The notes under the pieces were generated by a model. The model ran no database searches. It saw only the letters and a list, made by a program, of their open reading frames with translations, and was not told the DNA's origin. Both the position numbers and the translations under genes were made by a program. A stretch of 64,000 nt of DNA from Phoebastria nigripes (lineage: Eukaryota > Chordata > Aves > Procellariiformes > Diomedeidae), in the NCBI GenBank assembly GCA_035582835.1, contig JAYKAV010002797.1:248001-312000 (forward strand), in the 5' to 3' direction. The first letter of the stretch is position 1. Each line of letters begins with the position of its first letter. Below, piece after piece: positions 26,877 through 37,711 of the stretch.

Positions 26877-27802
26877 CTTTACATCATGCTGTAGCCTTGC
26901 CCACATAGAAACCTCCGAAGTATCTAGTGTGAGCTGAAAAGTGGTTAGCTGGAAGTTAACTATTGGAATAAACCCCCAGGCAGTGGTGGAGTCTCCCTGC
27001 CTTGCTGTCTTCCAACCAAGGTCTAGTTGTCATTCCTTGCATAGGATGCACAACTCCTTGAGGGGGAAAAATTACTTTTCAGAAGGAGTTAACCACAAAC
27101 CTGCCGTCAGCAAGACAAATTTCAGCAAAGACGTAAGCAAGAAGGTGTGATCCAGTGCACAAATTCCTAAAGAGAAGGCAACAGCTGGTGAGGCTGCAGC
27201 ACAACAGAGAAACATCTGGAAGCTATGGGAGACTCTAATCCAATTGGGACAGCGTGACGCCGTTTGTCTGCCTCATAAGATCTTTCTGGGCCAGCTTCAT
27301 AGGAAAGCTGTATATGAGATAAGGGAGGTGGCTACACCGGGTGTCGATGAGGTCTGAAGTACAGTATATTGAAGCCAGGTTTGGGTATTGCTCTTCACCA
27401 CTAATATTGATGAACTGGAGCAGGTCCAGATTAATGAGAATAACGAGCGGTTGGTTGCTGTGAGGAACAGTTAACAGCATTGCATGGCTTTAATCTAGAA
27501 AATACGGGACTGAAGGCAGGGAACACCCAAGTTCGGAAACGTTTGCTGCACAGGGCCCAGTGCTCTGTTCTCCTCCGCAGCTGCCNAGACGAGACCAATC
27601 AACTTAATTTTCAGTGAAATTACCGGAACAGTGGGGTTTCTGCAGACTTTCACTAGTACAACTTGAGGCATTGCAGTTTCTGGTGTCGGCTGGAGGTTGC
27701 TAGGCCTGTAGCTAACAGCTGTGACAGCTGCTGCAACTCAACAGTTGATGTGTTAATTTAAACCAACACCACTCATGCTTTAAGTTATTGCGCCAGACTA
27801 CG
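26877..27802. other. Intergenic sequence with possible very old CR1 traces
   Basis: Stretches near 26,960-27,040 (caggcagtggtggagtctcc) and 27,410-27,450 (tgaactggagcaggtccaga) look like eroded plus-strand CR1 ORF2 sequence. The rest is unassignable. No gene. Confidence 0.4.
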
Positions 27803-28055
27803 ACATGGAAGAATTTGGGATAGGACTGTGGGACGTCTCTCATCCAACACCCTGCACAAAACAGGTCCCAACCAGACCAGGTTGCTCAGGGCTTCGTCCA
27901 GCTGAATTCAAGGACTCAGTCCCAGGATGGAGATGCCACAACCCCTCTGGACAACCTATTTGTGATATTTGACCACCTTTATAGTGAATTTTTTTTCCTT
28001 ATATTTAATTATAATTTCCTGTGTTGCAACTTGCGTCCATTGCCTCTCCCCTATC
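27803..28055 (-). mobile_element. CR1 LINE 3' fragment
   Basis: Inverted CR1 3' end: the plus strand has 'accaggttgctcagggcttc', 'ggatggagatgccacaaccc' and 'ttttccttatatttaat', the usual order of an antisense CR1 tail. Heavily substituted. Confidence 0.85.
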
Positions 28056-31000
28056 ATGGTGCAATCAATAATGTTAGTTATTACTTAATAAATCCCTCAA
28101 TTAATAGCATGTTTCTTGGTAACTGCCTGCTGGGCTCTAATTTCATGATGCTACAGAAGTGGAGGACGTGCACCATTCCCGCTTTGGCCAGGTTTGAGCA
28201 TTGTAACAGGACGACGGTACCGGCCGAGCTGCAGAGATGCTGTTCTCCCCTGGCATCGGTGCCTCTCCCGCACAGCCCTGCCCGGCGCGGGCAGCTGCGG
28301 CCCCAGGAGCAGCTGCCTTTTTGCAGGGCAATGAATTCATCCCTGTCTGTAGTTGGTGTGCTTCGGGATCCTTGGGGATGAAAAGCTCTGTAAAGACTAG
28401 AGTTGTTTATTATGATAATTACTAAAATAAAACTTTAAAATGCCTAAATGTAAGGAGTTCATCGGAAGATTTACAATTTGGGGTGTTTTGTGAGGGGAGA
28501 AATTATTTCCAAGAACCAAGTTAGAGTAAGTCCTCCTTAGGAGAGTTCCAGTGTATTACAAAATTAGCATGGCTATAGCTTTCTAAGCTTTTAAGATCCC
28601 TTAGTATCAGGGGGAAAGGGGAAAGGAGAGTCAGGCAGCCAGAACAGGAATCTGTCTCTATTGGGAAACCATTAGAAAGATGCAATGTGGTGGCTGGGAC
28701 CCAGGCAGAATTTGAATGTCATCCATTTTCTATAAATAATGCATAAGTATCATCATATTTCTTGAATGCAGAGCCCAGAGAGAAATAACCTCTCTTGATT
28801 GAACTGGGATGTAACATTTTGGACTGGAATTCAGAGGTCCCAAGTATAGGGGTCCCGGGTGTTGTGTCTCAGCTGCTGGGTGCTCTCCTCTCCCGCTCGA
28901 GCATCTTAGGAGCAAAGGGATGAGGACGCTGCACCAGAAGCAGATCAGAGGGCTGCAGCCTCTTGCTTTGAGGGTTGTCCCAGATGTACTGCAAGCCCCA
29001 CCAGGAAAACGGGAAGTTTACCATGAATAATTTTTCATCTCTGGACCATGAGTGGAGTATTTACCACCCAGATCCAAAGTCACAGGGTTGTATCTGTGTC
29101 AGCTCAGAGCGATGCAACTCAAACAGAAAGCTTTTGGGGCAAATGTTGGAGTTTCCTGTGGGAATTCAGGGCGGACAAAGAACAGAAGGCACGTCCCATC
29201 CAGCTTTCAGGAGTAATGCTGCTCTGTGTCTGGGACACTTACATGGTGTTCAGTCACTGTGCTGTCCAAGTGACTCATCTATTACTGTCATGATACCCTA
29301 CGCAAAGTCCCATTACTGTCATGATACCCTACGCACTGACCCATAGGTGATGGGACGATGGAGTAAGGCCTCGGTGGTCTATGCTTTTGAAGTTTTGCAA
29401 ACCTGGCTCCAAGGAGGTGTGCAATTCTGATTTTAGTGATAAAATTATGCTAACCAAAGGCCTGGTGTTTTATGCCACATCAGCTTAACCCGCGTGTCCT
29501 CGTGGCTTAGAGCACAAGGTCTGGCTTTGCCCTCATTCCCTTTCAAAGCCCATTCACATTGTCTTTGTATGAGTTTGTGCTGGGCATGGGAATTTGGCTG
29601 TGACTTGACGTTGCTCAGCTCTGCTCCATTGCAAGCAAGCAAAGAGAAACTGCTCTAACTTTTTGCCCTGTTACAGTCTCCCAGGGTGGTAGGAAATATC
29701 ACAGCCCCTTTCTGCTAAGCACTGAAATCGGAGAAATGCCCCTTGTTTAGTGTTTATGATATGAACAGACAAGGCATGAGCAAGGGTTTGAGACTGAAAT
29801 ACAGGAGCGTTAAGCAACTTGGCAAGTCAACAGACATGCAAAGTGGCAAATGAAGTGTCCCACATCTCTGTCAAGTGTCCCATCTGCTAAGAAGCACTGT
29901 CTTGCTCACCTCCTACTTTGCTGCCTTTGAATTGCTCTATGTGCAATACATTTCAATGGGACCGGCTTATTTACACAGCCTGCCCTCTCTGTGTCTGAAC
30001 TGGAGAAGAAAACTGATGGAAGAGAAATGAAGTGGTTGCTAATTAGCAATTAGTTCATTAATAGAAGACATTTGTTTCACATTAGGCAGGGAGAGATGAA
30101 GAAGGCTGAATCTCACGTCCCCAGTGACTGGCTGTTTATGGAGTCTGCATTAAACTAGAAATCAGGGTTTTTTTAAGGTTGCTTTTTTCCACCCTGGAGA
30201 TGTCCATGTAATGAGGGCTGAGCGATGGTGAATACCAGTGATGAGGCAGGGCATCGCGCAGCACAGAGGACTCGCCCGTGAAGGATCCCTGCTCTGCTGC
30301 CAGCTGGGGTGATCCACCCTGCCCTGCATCCCGCTTCATTGCCGGCTCTGCCTTGACCAAGTTCTTAACTTTGGTATGGGCAGAAACGGGAAGGAGGCTT
30401 CTGGATTTGGAAGGAGAAACTGGAATCACCCCTGCAGTGAATTCAATCAGGCTTGAGCCCGGGCTTTGAGGTACCCATGGGAGCAGTCTCCTGTACCAGG
30501 TGCCCCAAACCCCTCCCAGGACATGCAGCCCGCTCCGGGTAAATGATGGAGCTGAGAGTTAGTTTGCTCTTGTGAGCTCTAGGTGCAAAAGCTGAATTAC
30601 TGGAAGAACACCAACAGCAGAATGACCAAACCACTATGTAAAGCACTTTGAACAATCAACTTCCCCAGCCACCTGGGTGCTTTGGGAAATGCCCATCACT
30701 GCACTGGTGAATATTTCAAAGCAGGAGCAGGAAAAGGTACCAGCTCCTCCAGAGCAGCAGTGGTTTTCTCCTAGAGGACAGGGAGGAGGAGAATGAAGAG
30801 TTTCACATGGGATGCTGTAAAACTGAAATAACATGAAGTCCAAAGGTGAGCTCCTTGTACGCAGCCTGGAAAGCGCTGGGCAGGAGATGCCAGGGAATTT
30901 CTTGTAGTTTTATTTTCTGCTGGAGAATTTGGAAACCATGCNTGTGAAGAAGCAGGGCTGTCAAAGAAAACAGTTATCAACAGTGTTTGGGAAAATGCAA

Positions 31001-31432
31001 GCTATCTTTCCCTGGCCATATTTCTTTAAATGTGTCCCCCTCCCCTAAATTTTCCCAAACTCTTCTCAGTTATCCTTCTGTTGAAATTTCCTTCCCCTCC
31101 AAAGCTGAAACACTTTCATTGTATTGAAATTAAATGGAAAAAGAAATCCCCAACTAAACCTGAAAAAGATTTAAAAATTTTAATACAAAAAGCCATTTTT
31201 CCTTAAAAACCATGCAACTGGCCATAATCAAATCCTCTCCTATCAAAGCAGCAAAATTCCCCTAGATTTCAGGAGTGGTGGGATGGGCACTCAGCAGAAT
31301 TTGACACCGACAAGGGCAGCAGACTCCTGATTGCATCAGCTACGAAACTCCTTTCCCTGGTCGCTGCATGGATTTTCTGCCTATNAATCAAGAGTATTTG
31401 GATTTTGGGACTTGCCTACCAGGCAAAATTGT
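28056..31432. other. Intergenic sequence, no gene seen
   Basis: Unique DNA with a GC-rich stretch at about 28,200-28,325, a 31-bp tandem duplication at 29,281-29,342 and an AT-rich homeodomain-type motif cluster at 30,038-30,062. No convincing coding sequence. Confidence 0.65.
29281..29342. repeat. 31-bp tandem duplication
   Basis: Two adjacent 31-base units, each beginning attactgtcatgataccc, differ at only a few bases near their ends (caaagtccc versus cactgaccc). The high identity implies a recent duplication. Confidence 0.9.
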
Positions 31433-31645
31433 CCAGAATAATCTATTTTGCAAGAGCTGCTCTGGAGCTGCTGCTCATCTGAAACCTATTGAGGGAGCGT
31501 ATTCCAGAGCAATTATTTTGCTCTGGAAGAGAGCATTAATTATTCCACTATAAAATTACTCTTATTGTGGAAGACAGTGGTCTGAGCAGGGAGCTGTTCC
31601 AGAACGGTGATTGTGGAATAGCTTATTCTGCAATAGCTATTCTGG
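31433..31645. repeat. Cluster of short palindromes with CCAGA/TCTGG ends
   Basis: Four successive imperfect hairpins: 31,433-31,465; 31,504-31,526 (a perfect 9-bp stem with a 5-base loop); 31,545-31,570; and 31,599-31,645 with an inner AATAGC...GCTATT palindrome. The recurring theme suggests one degraded interspersed element, perhaps an old LTR or DNA transposon, but I cannot name it. Confidence 0.55.
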
Positions 31646-32749
31646 TCAAGTTCCCCGTGTCGGCAAGCCGTGAAGCCCTGCTACAGCACAGGTGGGAACG
31701 CACCCAGCACACGCAGCCTCTGGCTTTACGGATGGCTGTGTGGCTGTGAACTGATGAATCCAGTAACGTTATTATCGTGCTTGCCTCTGAGCAAGAAAGA
31801 TAGATCTCTATTAACACCACCGTCTCCTGGATTTTTCTCCTCCGTTAAATGTTATGCACTCATCTATCTCCACACAGGTACGCAGGGTTGCTCGCCGCTT
31901 CTCCCCCTCCCTTCCCACTGAAAAGCTGACTTGTTTTATCAACGTTTCTTAACTCTCTCAACCTTGTNGGTTTTATCCCTCTGCCCAAACAGATGCAATC
32001 CCCTTTTATTTTAACTGCATCTGTGACTTTTTGTCAGTGCTCCTTGGATTCCTTTTTTTTCCCCGGATGGCCGATGAGGTTAAACCGCAGCAGGCAGCTC
32101 TCCGGCCCCGCGGTGCCTGCAGCGAGAGCATTGCTGCGTGTCATTACCCCGTGTTTACAGTCTTCTCAGGCAGCTTTCAGTCGGCATGACAGAGTTTTCC
32201 TGCCCGAGCCAACTTGAATTAATTTGGAGCATAAGATTTCAGGAGACAGTATCAAGTCCTTCAGTGAAATCCAAATAGATTGCAGCTGCTCTGCACTCTA
32301 TTAACCCCATCATTTTGTAATTCTGTCCAAAAAAACTGGGGGGAAGGGCAAAGAAAGCTGGAGTTTGGCAGGATTTTGATTCCACAAAATCAAATGCGAG
32401 TTGGAGGGAGTGTAAGAAAAGTTTTCCTGGAGCAGGGTAGCAGGTCAGTGTGGCAGATTTCCTTGTCTATAACACAGACTTCTTTCTTTACCTCTGCATG
32501 CCCCTTTTATCCATAATTAGTGATTGGTGTATTCCCCAAAGTGCAAGTATTTGTGTCCCTCATGGCCAGTATAAAATTTCCTGAAGCACCTCATGATTTT
32601 GGCTTTTATGTTCTCAGCTGCTATCAGCCTCCAGGTCCTCAGGGATGGGTTCTTCAAAGTAGTTAAATGTAAAAAGTAATAATAATTTAAAAATCCACAG
32701 CAGCCCCAAAACAAAAAAGAAATAACAAAACCTGAACCTTTGAGGATCT
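31646..32749. other. Intergenic sequence, no gene seen
   Basis: Unique DNA with mixed composition; no repeat or gene recognised before the CR1 nest. Confidence 0.65.
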
Positions 32750-33663
32750 CAGATGAAGCAATCTGAAGGGGGAAAGGGGTGAAACCAGGCTCGCTAGAGA
32801 TAAGCCTAGGGGCGGCACGCCAATGTTCGAGGGACGGTGTGCTAGCGAGGTCCTTCGGTCTGCCATCTCAGTGGAGGTAGGGGATGGAGATCCATGCGGC
32901 AGCAAAGATGCAAGAGTTATTGATGTGTTGGAAACCACGGAAGAGCCTGAGAATGGTCACATAGGAATTAGCATTTCTCCCCCCAAAAAGGTGGCGGGAT
33001 CAATAGCCCAACTGAAGTGCATCTACACCAATGCACACAGCACGGGCAACAAACAGCAGGAGCTGGAAGCCATTGTGAAGCTGGAAAACTATGATACAGT
33101 TGCCATCAGGGAAACAAGGTGGGATGACTTGCACAACTGGAGTGCTGCAATGGATGGCTATAAACTCTTCAGAAGGGACAGGCAAGGAAGGAGAGGCACT
33201 GGGGTAACCCTGTACGCTAGGGAGTGTTTTGACTGTCTAGAGCTTGGTGATGGTGACAATAGGGTTGAGCGTTTGTGGGTAAGTATCAGTGGGAAGGCCA
33301 ACAGGGCAGATATCATGGTGGGAGTCTGTTATAGACCACCCAACCAGGATGAAGAAGCAGACAAAATATTCTATAAGCAGCTAGGAGAAGTCTCACAATC
33401 GCTAGCCCTTGTTCTCATGGGGGACTTCAACTTACCAGATGTCTGCTGGAAATACAATACAGCAGAGAGGGAGCAGTCTAGGAGGTTCCTGGAGCATGTG
33501 GAAGATAACTTCCTGACACAGCTGGTGAGTGAGCCAACTAGGGAAGGCACCCCCGCTAGACCTGTTGTTTGTGAACAGAGAAGGACTTGTGGGTGATGTG
33601 ACAGTTGGAGGCTGTCTTGGGCATAGCGATCACGAAATGTCAGAGTTTTTGATTCTTGGAGAA
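32750..33663 (+). mobile_element. CR1 LINE, segment 1 (endonuclease domain)
   Basis: An open frame from 32,823 encodes the CR1 ORF2 apurinic-like endonuclease: LKCIYTNAHSTGNKQQELEA, WDDLHNWSAAMDGYKLFRRD, GVCYRPPNQDEEADKIFYKQ and GDFNLPDVCW. Compared with the copy at 5.4 kb there is one extra C near 33,550 that shifts the frame after EPTREGTP. The segment is interrupted at 33,664 by an inverted CR1 and continues at 35,074. The 5' limit near 32,750 is approximate; it reaches further 5' than the first copy, perhaps into the ORF1/ORF2 junction. Confidence 0.9.
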
Positions 33664-35073
33664 TCATAGAATCATAGAATCATTTAGGTTGGAAAAGACC
33701 TCTAAGATCATTGAGTCCAACCNTCAACCCAACACCACCATGCCCACTAAACCATGTCCCTAAGCACCTCATCTACACGTCTTTTAAATACTTCCAGGGA
33801 TGGTGACTCAACCACTTCCCTAGACAGCCTCTTCCAATGTTTAACCACTCTTTCAGTAAAGAAATGTTTCCTAATGTCCAAGCTAAACCTCCCCTGGCGC
33901 AACTTGAGGCCATTTCCTCTCATCCTATCGCTTGTGACTTGGGAGAAGAGACCAACACCCACCTCGCTGCAACCTCCTTTCAGGTAGTTGTAGAGGGCAA
34001 TAAGGTCTCCCCTCAGCCTCCTCCTCTCCAGGCTAAACAGTCCCAGTTCCCTCAGCCGCTCCTCGTAAGACTTGTTCTCCAGACCCTTCACCAGCTTCGT
34101 TGCCCTCCTCTGGACACGCTCCAGCACCTCAATGTCCTTCTTGTAGTGAGGGGCCCAAAACTGAACACAGTATTCAAGGTGCAGCCTCACCAGTGCCGAG
34201 TACAGGGGGATGATCACCTCCCTAGTCCTGCTGGCCACACTATTTCTGATACAGGCCAGGATGCTGTTGGCCTTCTTGGCCACCTGGGCACATTGTTGGC
34301 TCATACTCAGCCGGCTGTCAACCAGCACCCCCAGGTCCTTTTCCGACAGGCAGCTTTCCAGCCACTCTTCCCCCAGCCTGTAGCGTTGCATGGGGTTGTT
34401 GTGACCCAAGTGCAGGACCCGGCACTTGGCCTTGTTGAACCTCATGCAGCTGGCCTCAGCCCATCGATCCAGCCTGTCCAGGTCCCTCTGCAGAGTCTTA
34501 CTACCCTCAAGCAGATCAACACTCCCACCCAACTTGGTGTCTTCTGCGAACTTACTGAGGGAGCACTCAATCCCCTTATCCAGATCGTTGATAAAGATAC
34601 TGAACAAGACCGGCCCCAAAACGGAGCCCTGGGGGACACCGCTCATGACCGGCCGCCAAGTGGATTTAACTCCATTCACCACAACTCTCTGGGCCCGGCC
34701 ATCCAGCCAGTTTTTTACCCAGCGAAGAGTACACCTGTCTAGGCCATGAGCCGCCAGCTTCTCTAGGAGGATGCTGTGGGAAACAGTGTCAAAGGCTTTA
34801 CTGAAGTCCAGGTAGACCACATCCACAGCCTTTCCCTCATCCACTAGGCGGGTCACCTGGTCATAGAAGGAGATCAGGTTGGTCAAGCAGGACCTGCCTT
34901 TCATGAACCCGTGCTGGCTGGGCCTGATCCCCTGGTTGTCCCGCACATAGCTTGCAAGCGCCCCCAGGATGAACTACTCCATAATCTTCCCCAGCACCGA
35001 GGTCAGGCTGACAGGCCTGTAGCTCCCCGGGTCCTCCTTCTGGCCCTTCTTATAGATGCGCGTCACATTGGCA
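33664..35073 (-). mobile_element. CR1 LINE inserted in antisense inside another CR1
   Basis: The minus strand carries a 5'-truncated CR1 from the RT region (IRMTNV..KKGQKEDPGSYRPVSLT equivalent) to the 3' tail of repeated tcatagaa units. The frame 34,946-33,747 is open for 399 codons to the natural end RDMV*; one in-frame TAG lies just upstream (plus-strand cta near 34,976). The catalytic FADD is FAED here (34,539-34,550). The copy is flanked by AGAA at 33,660-33,663 and 35,074-35,077. The uninterrupted target sequence can be read in the copy at about 5,870-5,890. Confidence 0.93.
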
Positions 35074-35445
35074 AGAAGTAAAGAGGGGTGTCAGCACAAC
35101 TGCTACCTTGGACTTCTGGAGGGCAGACTTTGGCCTGTTTCGGAGCCTGGTTGACGGAGTCCCTTGGGAGGCGGTCCTGAAGGGCAAAGGAGTCCAGGAA
35201 GGCTGGTCATTCTTCAAGAAGGAAATCTTAAAGGCGCAGGAGCAGGCCGTCCCCATGTGCCGAAAGACGAGCCGGTGGGGAAGAAGACCGGCTTGGCTGA
35301 ACAGAGAGCTTTGTCTGGAACTCAGGGAAAAAAAGAGAGTTTATGACCTTTGGAAGAAGGGGCAGGCCACTCAGTAGGACTACAAGGATGTCATGAGGTT
35401 ATGCAGGGAGGAAATTAGAAGGGCCAAAGCCCAACTAGAACTTAA
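35074..35445 (+). mobile_element. CR1 LINE, segment 2 (endonuclease-RT linker)
   Basis: Continuation of segment 1: it encodes SLVDGVPWEAVLKGKGVQEG, KTSRWGRRPAWLNRELCLEL and [13 protein letters not shown] at about 35,375 replaces GAG of the copy at 6,181. It ends where a third CR1 inserted. Confidence 0.9.
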
Positions 35446-35861
35446 CTTAGCTGAGGAGCGGCTGAGGGAACTGGGACTGTTTAATCTGGAGAAGAGGAGG
35501 CTGAGGGGAGACCTTATTGCCCTCTACAACTACCTGAAAGGAGGTTGCAGCGAGGTGGGTGTTGGTCTCTTCTCCCAAGCAACTAGCGATAGGACGAGAG
35601 GAAATGGCCTCAAGTTGCGCCAGGGGAGGTTTAGCTTGGACATTAGGAAACATTTCTTTACTGAAAGAGTGGTTAAACATTGGAACAGGCTGCCCAGGGA
35701 AGTGGTGGAGTCACCATCCCTGGAAGTGTTTAAAAGACGTGTAGATAAGGTGCTTAGGGACATGGTTTAGTGGGCATGGTGGTGTTGGGTTGACGGTTGG
35801 ACTCGATGATCTTAGAGGTCTTTTCCAACCTTAATGATTCTATGATTCTGTGATTCTATGA
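35446..35861 (+). mobile_element. Short CR1 LINE 3' end inserted in sense inside another CR1
   Basis: A 416-base strongly 5'-truncated CR1 starting at the equivalent of [10 protein letters not shown] and running through [35 protein letters not shown], the stop and the tail of tgattctatga units. It is flanked by TTAA at 35,442-35,445 and 35,862-35,865. The pre-insertion site is intact in the copy at about 6,248. Its frame is open to the natural stop. Confidence 0.93.
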
Positions 35862-37711
35862 TTAATCTGGCTACTGCCGTAAAAGACAATAAAAAAAGTT
35901 TCTGTAAATACATGAGCAACAAAAGGAGGGCTAAGGAGAATCTCCATCCTTTAATGGATGCAGGGGGAAACATAGTGACAAAGGATGAGGAAAAGGCTGA
36001 GGTACTTAGTGCCTTCTTTGCCTCAGTCTTTAATAGTAAGACCAGTGGTTCTCTGGGTACCCAGCCCCCTGAGCTGGAAGACAGGGACAGGGAGCAGAAT
36101 GAAGCCCCCATTATGCAAGGGGAAATGGTTAGTGACCTGCTACACCACTTAAACACACACAAGTCTATGGGGCCGGATGGGATCCACTCGAGGGTACTGA
36201 GGGAGCTGGCGGAGGTGCTCACCAAGCCACTTTCAATCCTTTATCAGCAGTCCTGGCTAACCAGGGAGGTCCCAGTTCACTGGAGGTTAGCAAATGTGAA
36301 GCCCATCTACAAGAAGGGCCGGAAGGAGGATCCGGGGAGCTATAGGCCTGTCAGTCTGACCTTGGTGCTGGGGAAAGTTATGGAGCAGATCATCTTGAGT
36401 GCCATCATGCAGCACGTACAGGCCAACCAGGTGATCAGGCCCAGTCAGCATGGGTTTATGAAAGGCAGGTCCTGCTTGACTAACCTGATCTCCTTCTATG
36501 ACNAGGTGACCNGCTTAGTGGATGAGGGAAAGGCTGTGGATGTTGTCTACCTAGACTGTAGTAAAGCCGCTGACACCATTTCCCACAGCATTCTCCTGGA
36601 GAAACTGGCTGCTCGTGGCTTGGATGGGTGTACTCTTCGCTGGGTAAAAAACTGGCTGGATGGCCGGGCCCAGAGAGTTGTGGTGAATGGAGTTAAATCC
36701 AGTTGGTGGCCAGTCACAAGTGGTGTTCCCCAGGGCTCAGAGTTGGGGCCAGTTTTGTTTAATGTCTTTATCAATGATCTGGACAAGGGGATCGCATGCA
36801 CCCTCAGTAAGTTTGCAGACGACACCAAGCTGGGTGGGAGTGTTGATCTGCTTGAGGGAGGAAGGCTCTGCAGAGGGACCTGGACAGGCTGGATCAATGG
36901 GCTGAGGCCAACTGTATGAGGTTCAACAAGGCCAAGTGCTGGGTTCTGCACTTGGGTCACAACAACCCCATGCAACGCTACAGGCTGGGGGAAGAGTGGC
37001 TGGAAAGCTGCCTGNCNGAAAAGGACCTGGGGGTGNTGGNTGNCAGCCGNCTGAATATGAGGTGGCAGTGTGCCCAGGTGGCCAAGAAGGCCAACAGCAT
37101 CCTGGCCTGTATCAGAAATAGTGTGGCCAGCAGGAGTAGGGAGGTGATCATCCCCCTGTAGTTGGCACTGGTGAGGCCTCACCTCGATTACTGTGTTCAA
37201 GTTTGGACCCTTCACTACAGGAAAGACACTGAGGTGCTGGAGCGTGTCCAGAGAAGGGCAACGAAGCTGGTGAAGGGTCTGGAGAACAAGTCTTACGAGG
37301 AGCGGCTGAGGGAACTGGGACTGTTTAGCCTGGAGAGGAGGAGGCTGAGGGGAGACCTTATTGCCCTCTACAACTCCCTGAAAGGAGGTTGTAGCGAGGT
37401 GGGTGTTGGTCTCTTCTCCCAAGTCACAAGCGATAGGATGAGAGGAAATGGCCTCAAGTTGCGCCAGGGGAGGTTTAGATTGGACATTAGGAAACATTTC
37501 TTTACTGAAAGAGTGGTTAAACATTGGAAGAGGCTGTCTAGGGAAGTGGTGGAGTCACCATCCCTGGAAGTATTTAAAAGACGTGTAGATGAGGTGCTTA
37601 GGGACATGGTTTAGTGGGCATGGTGGTGTTGGGTTGACGGTTGGACTCAATGATCTTAGAGGTCTTTTCCAACCTAAATGATTCTATGATTCTGTGATTC
37701 TATGATTCTAA
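35862..37711 (+). mobile_element. CR1 LINE, segment 3 (reverse transcriptase and 3' end)
   Basis: The host CR1 resumes with LATAVKDNKKSFCKYMSNKR and runs through [50 protein letters not shown] and the catalytic FADD (36,812-36,823). A 1-base deletion near 36,858 shifts the frame and a TAG at 37,159-37,161 replaces a Tyr codon. The C-terminal part is open again from 37,162 to the stop at 37,612. The 3' tail has tgattctatgattctgtg-type units. N calls at 36,503 and 36,512 match N calls at 6,889 and 6,898 of the other copy. Confidence 0.93.

Noticed and set aside
33837..34742. A 301-codon plus-strand open frame
   Set aside because: It is the antisense shadow of the minus-strand CR1 reverse transcriptase frame, which carries the recognisable RT motifs.
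36547..37524. A 325-codon minus-strand open frame
   Set aside because: It is antisense to CR1 ORF2 on the plus strand; the same antisense frame recurs opposite every CR1 copy here.
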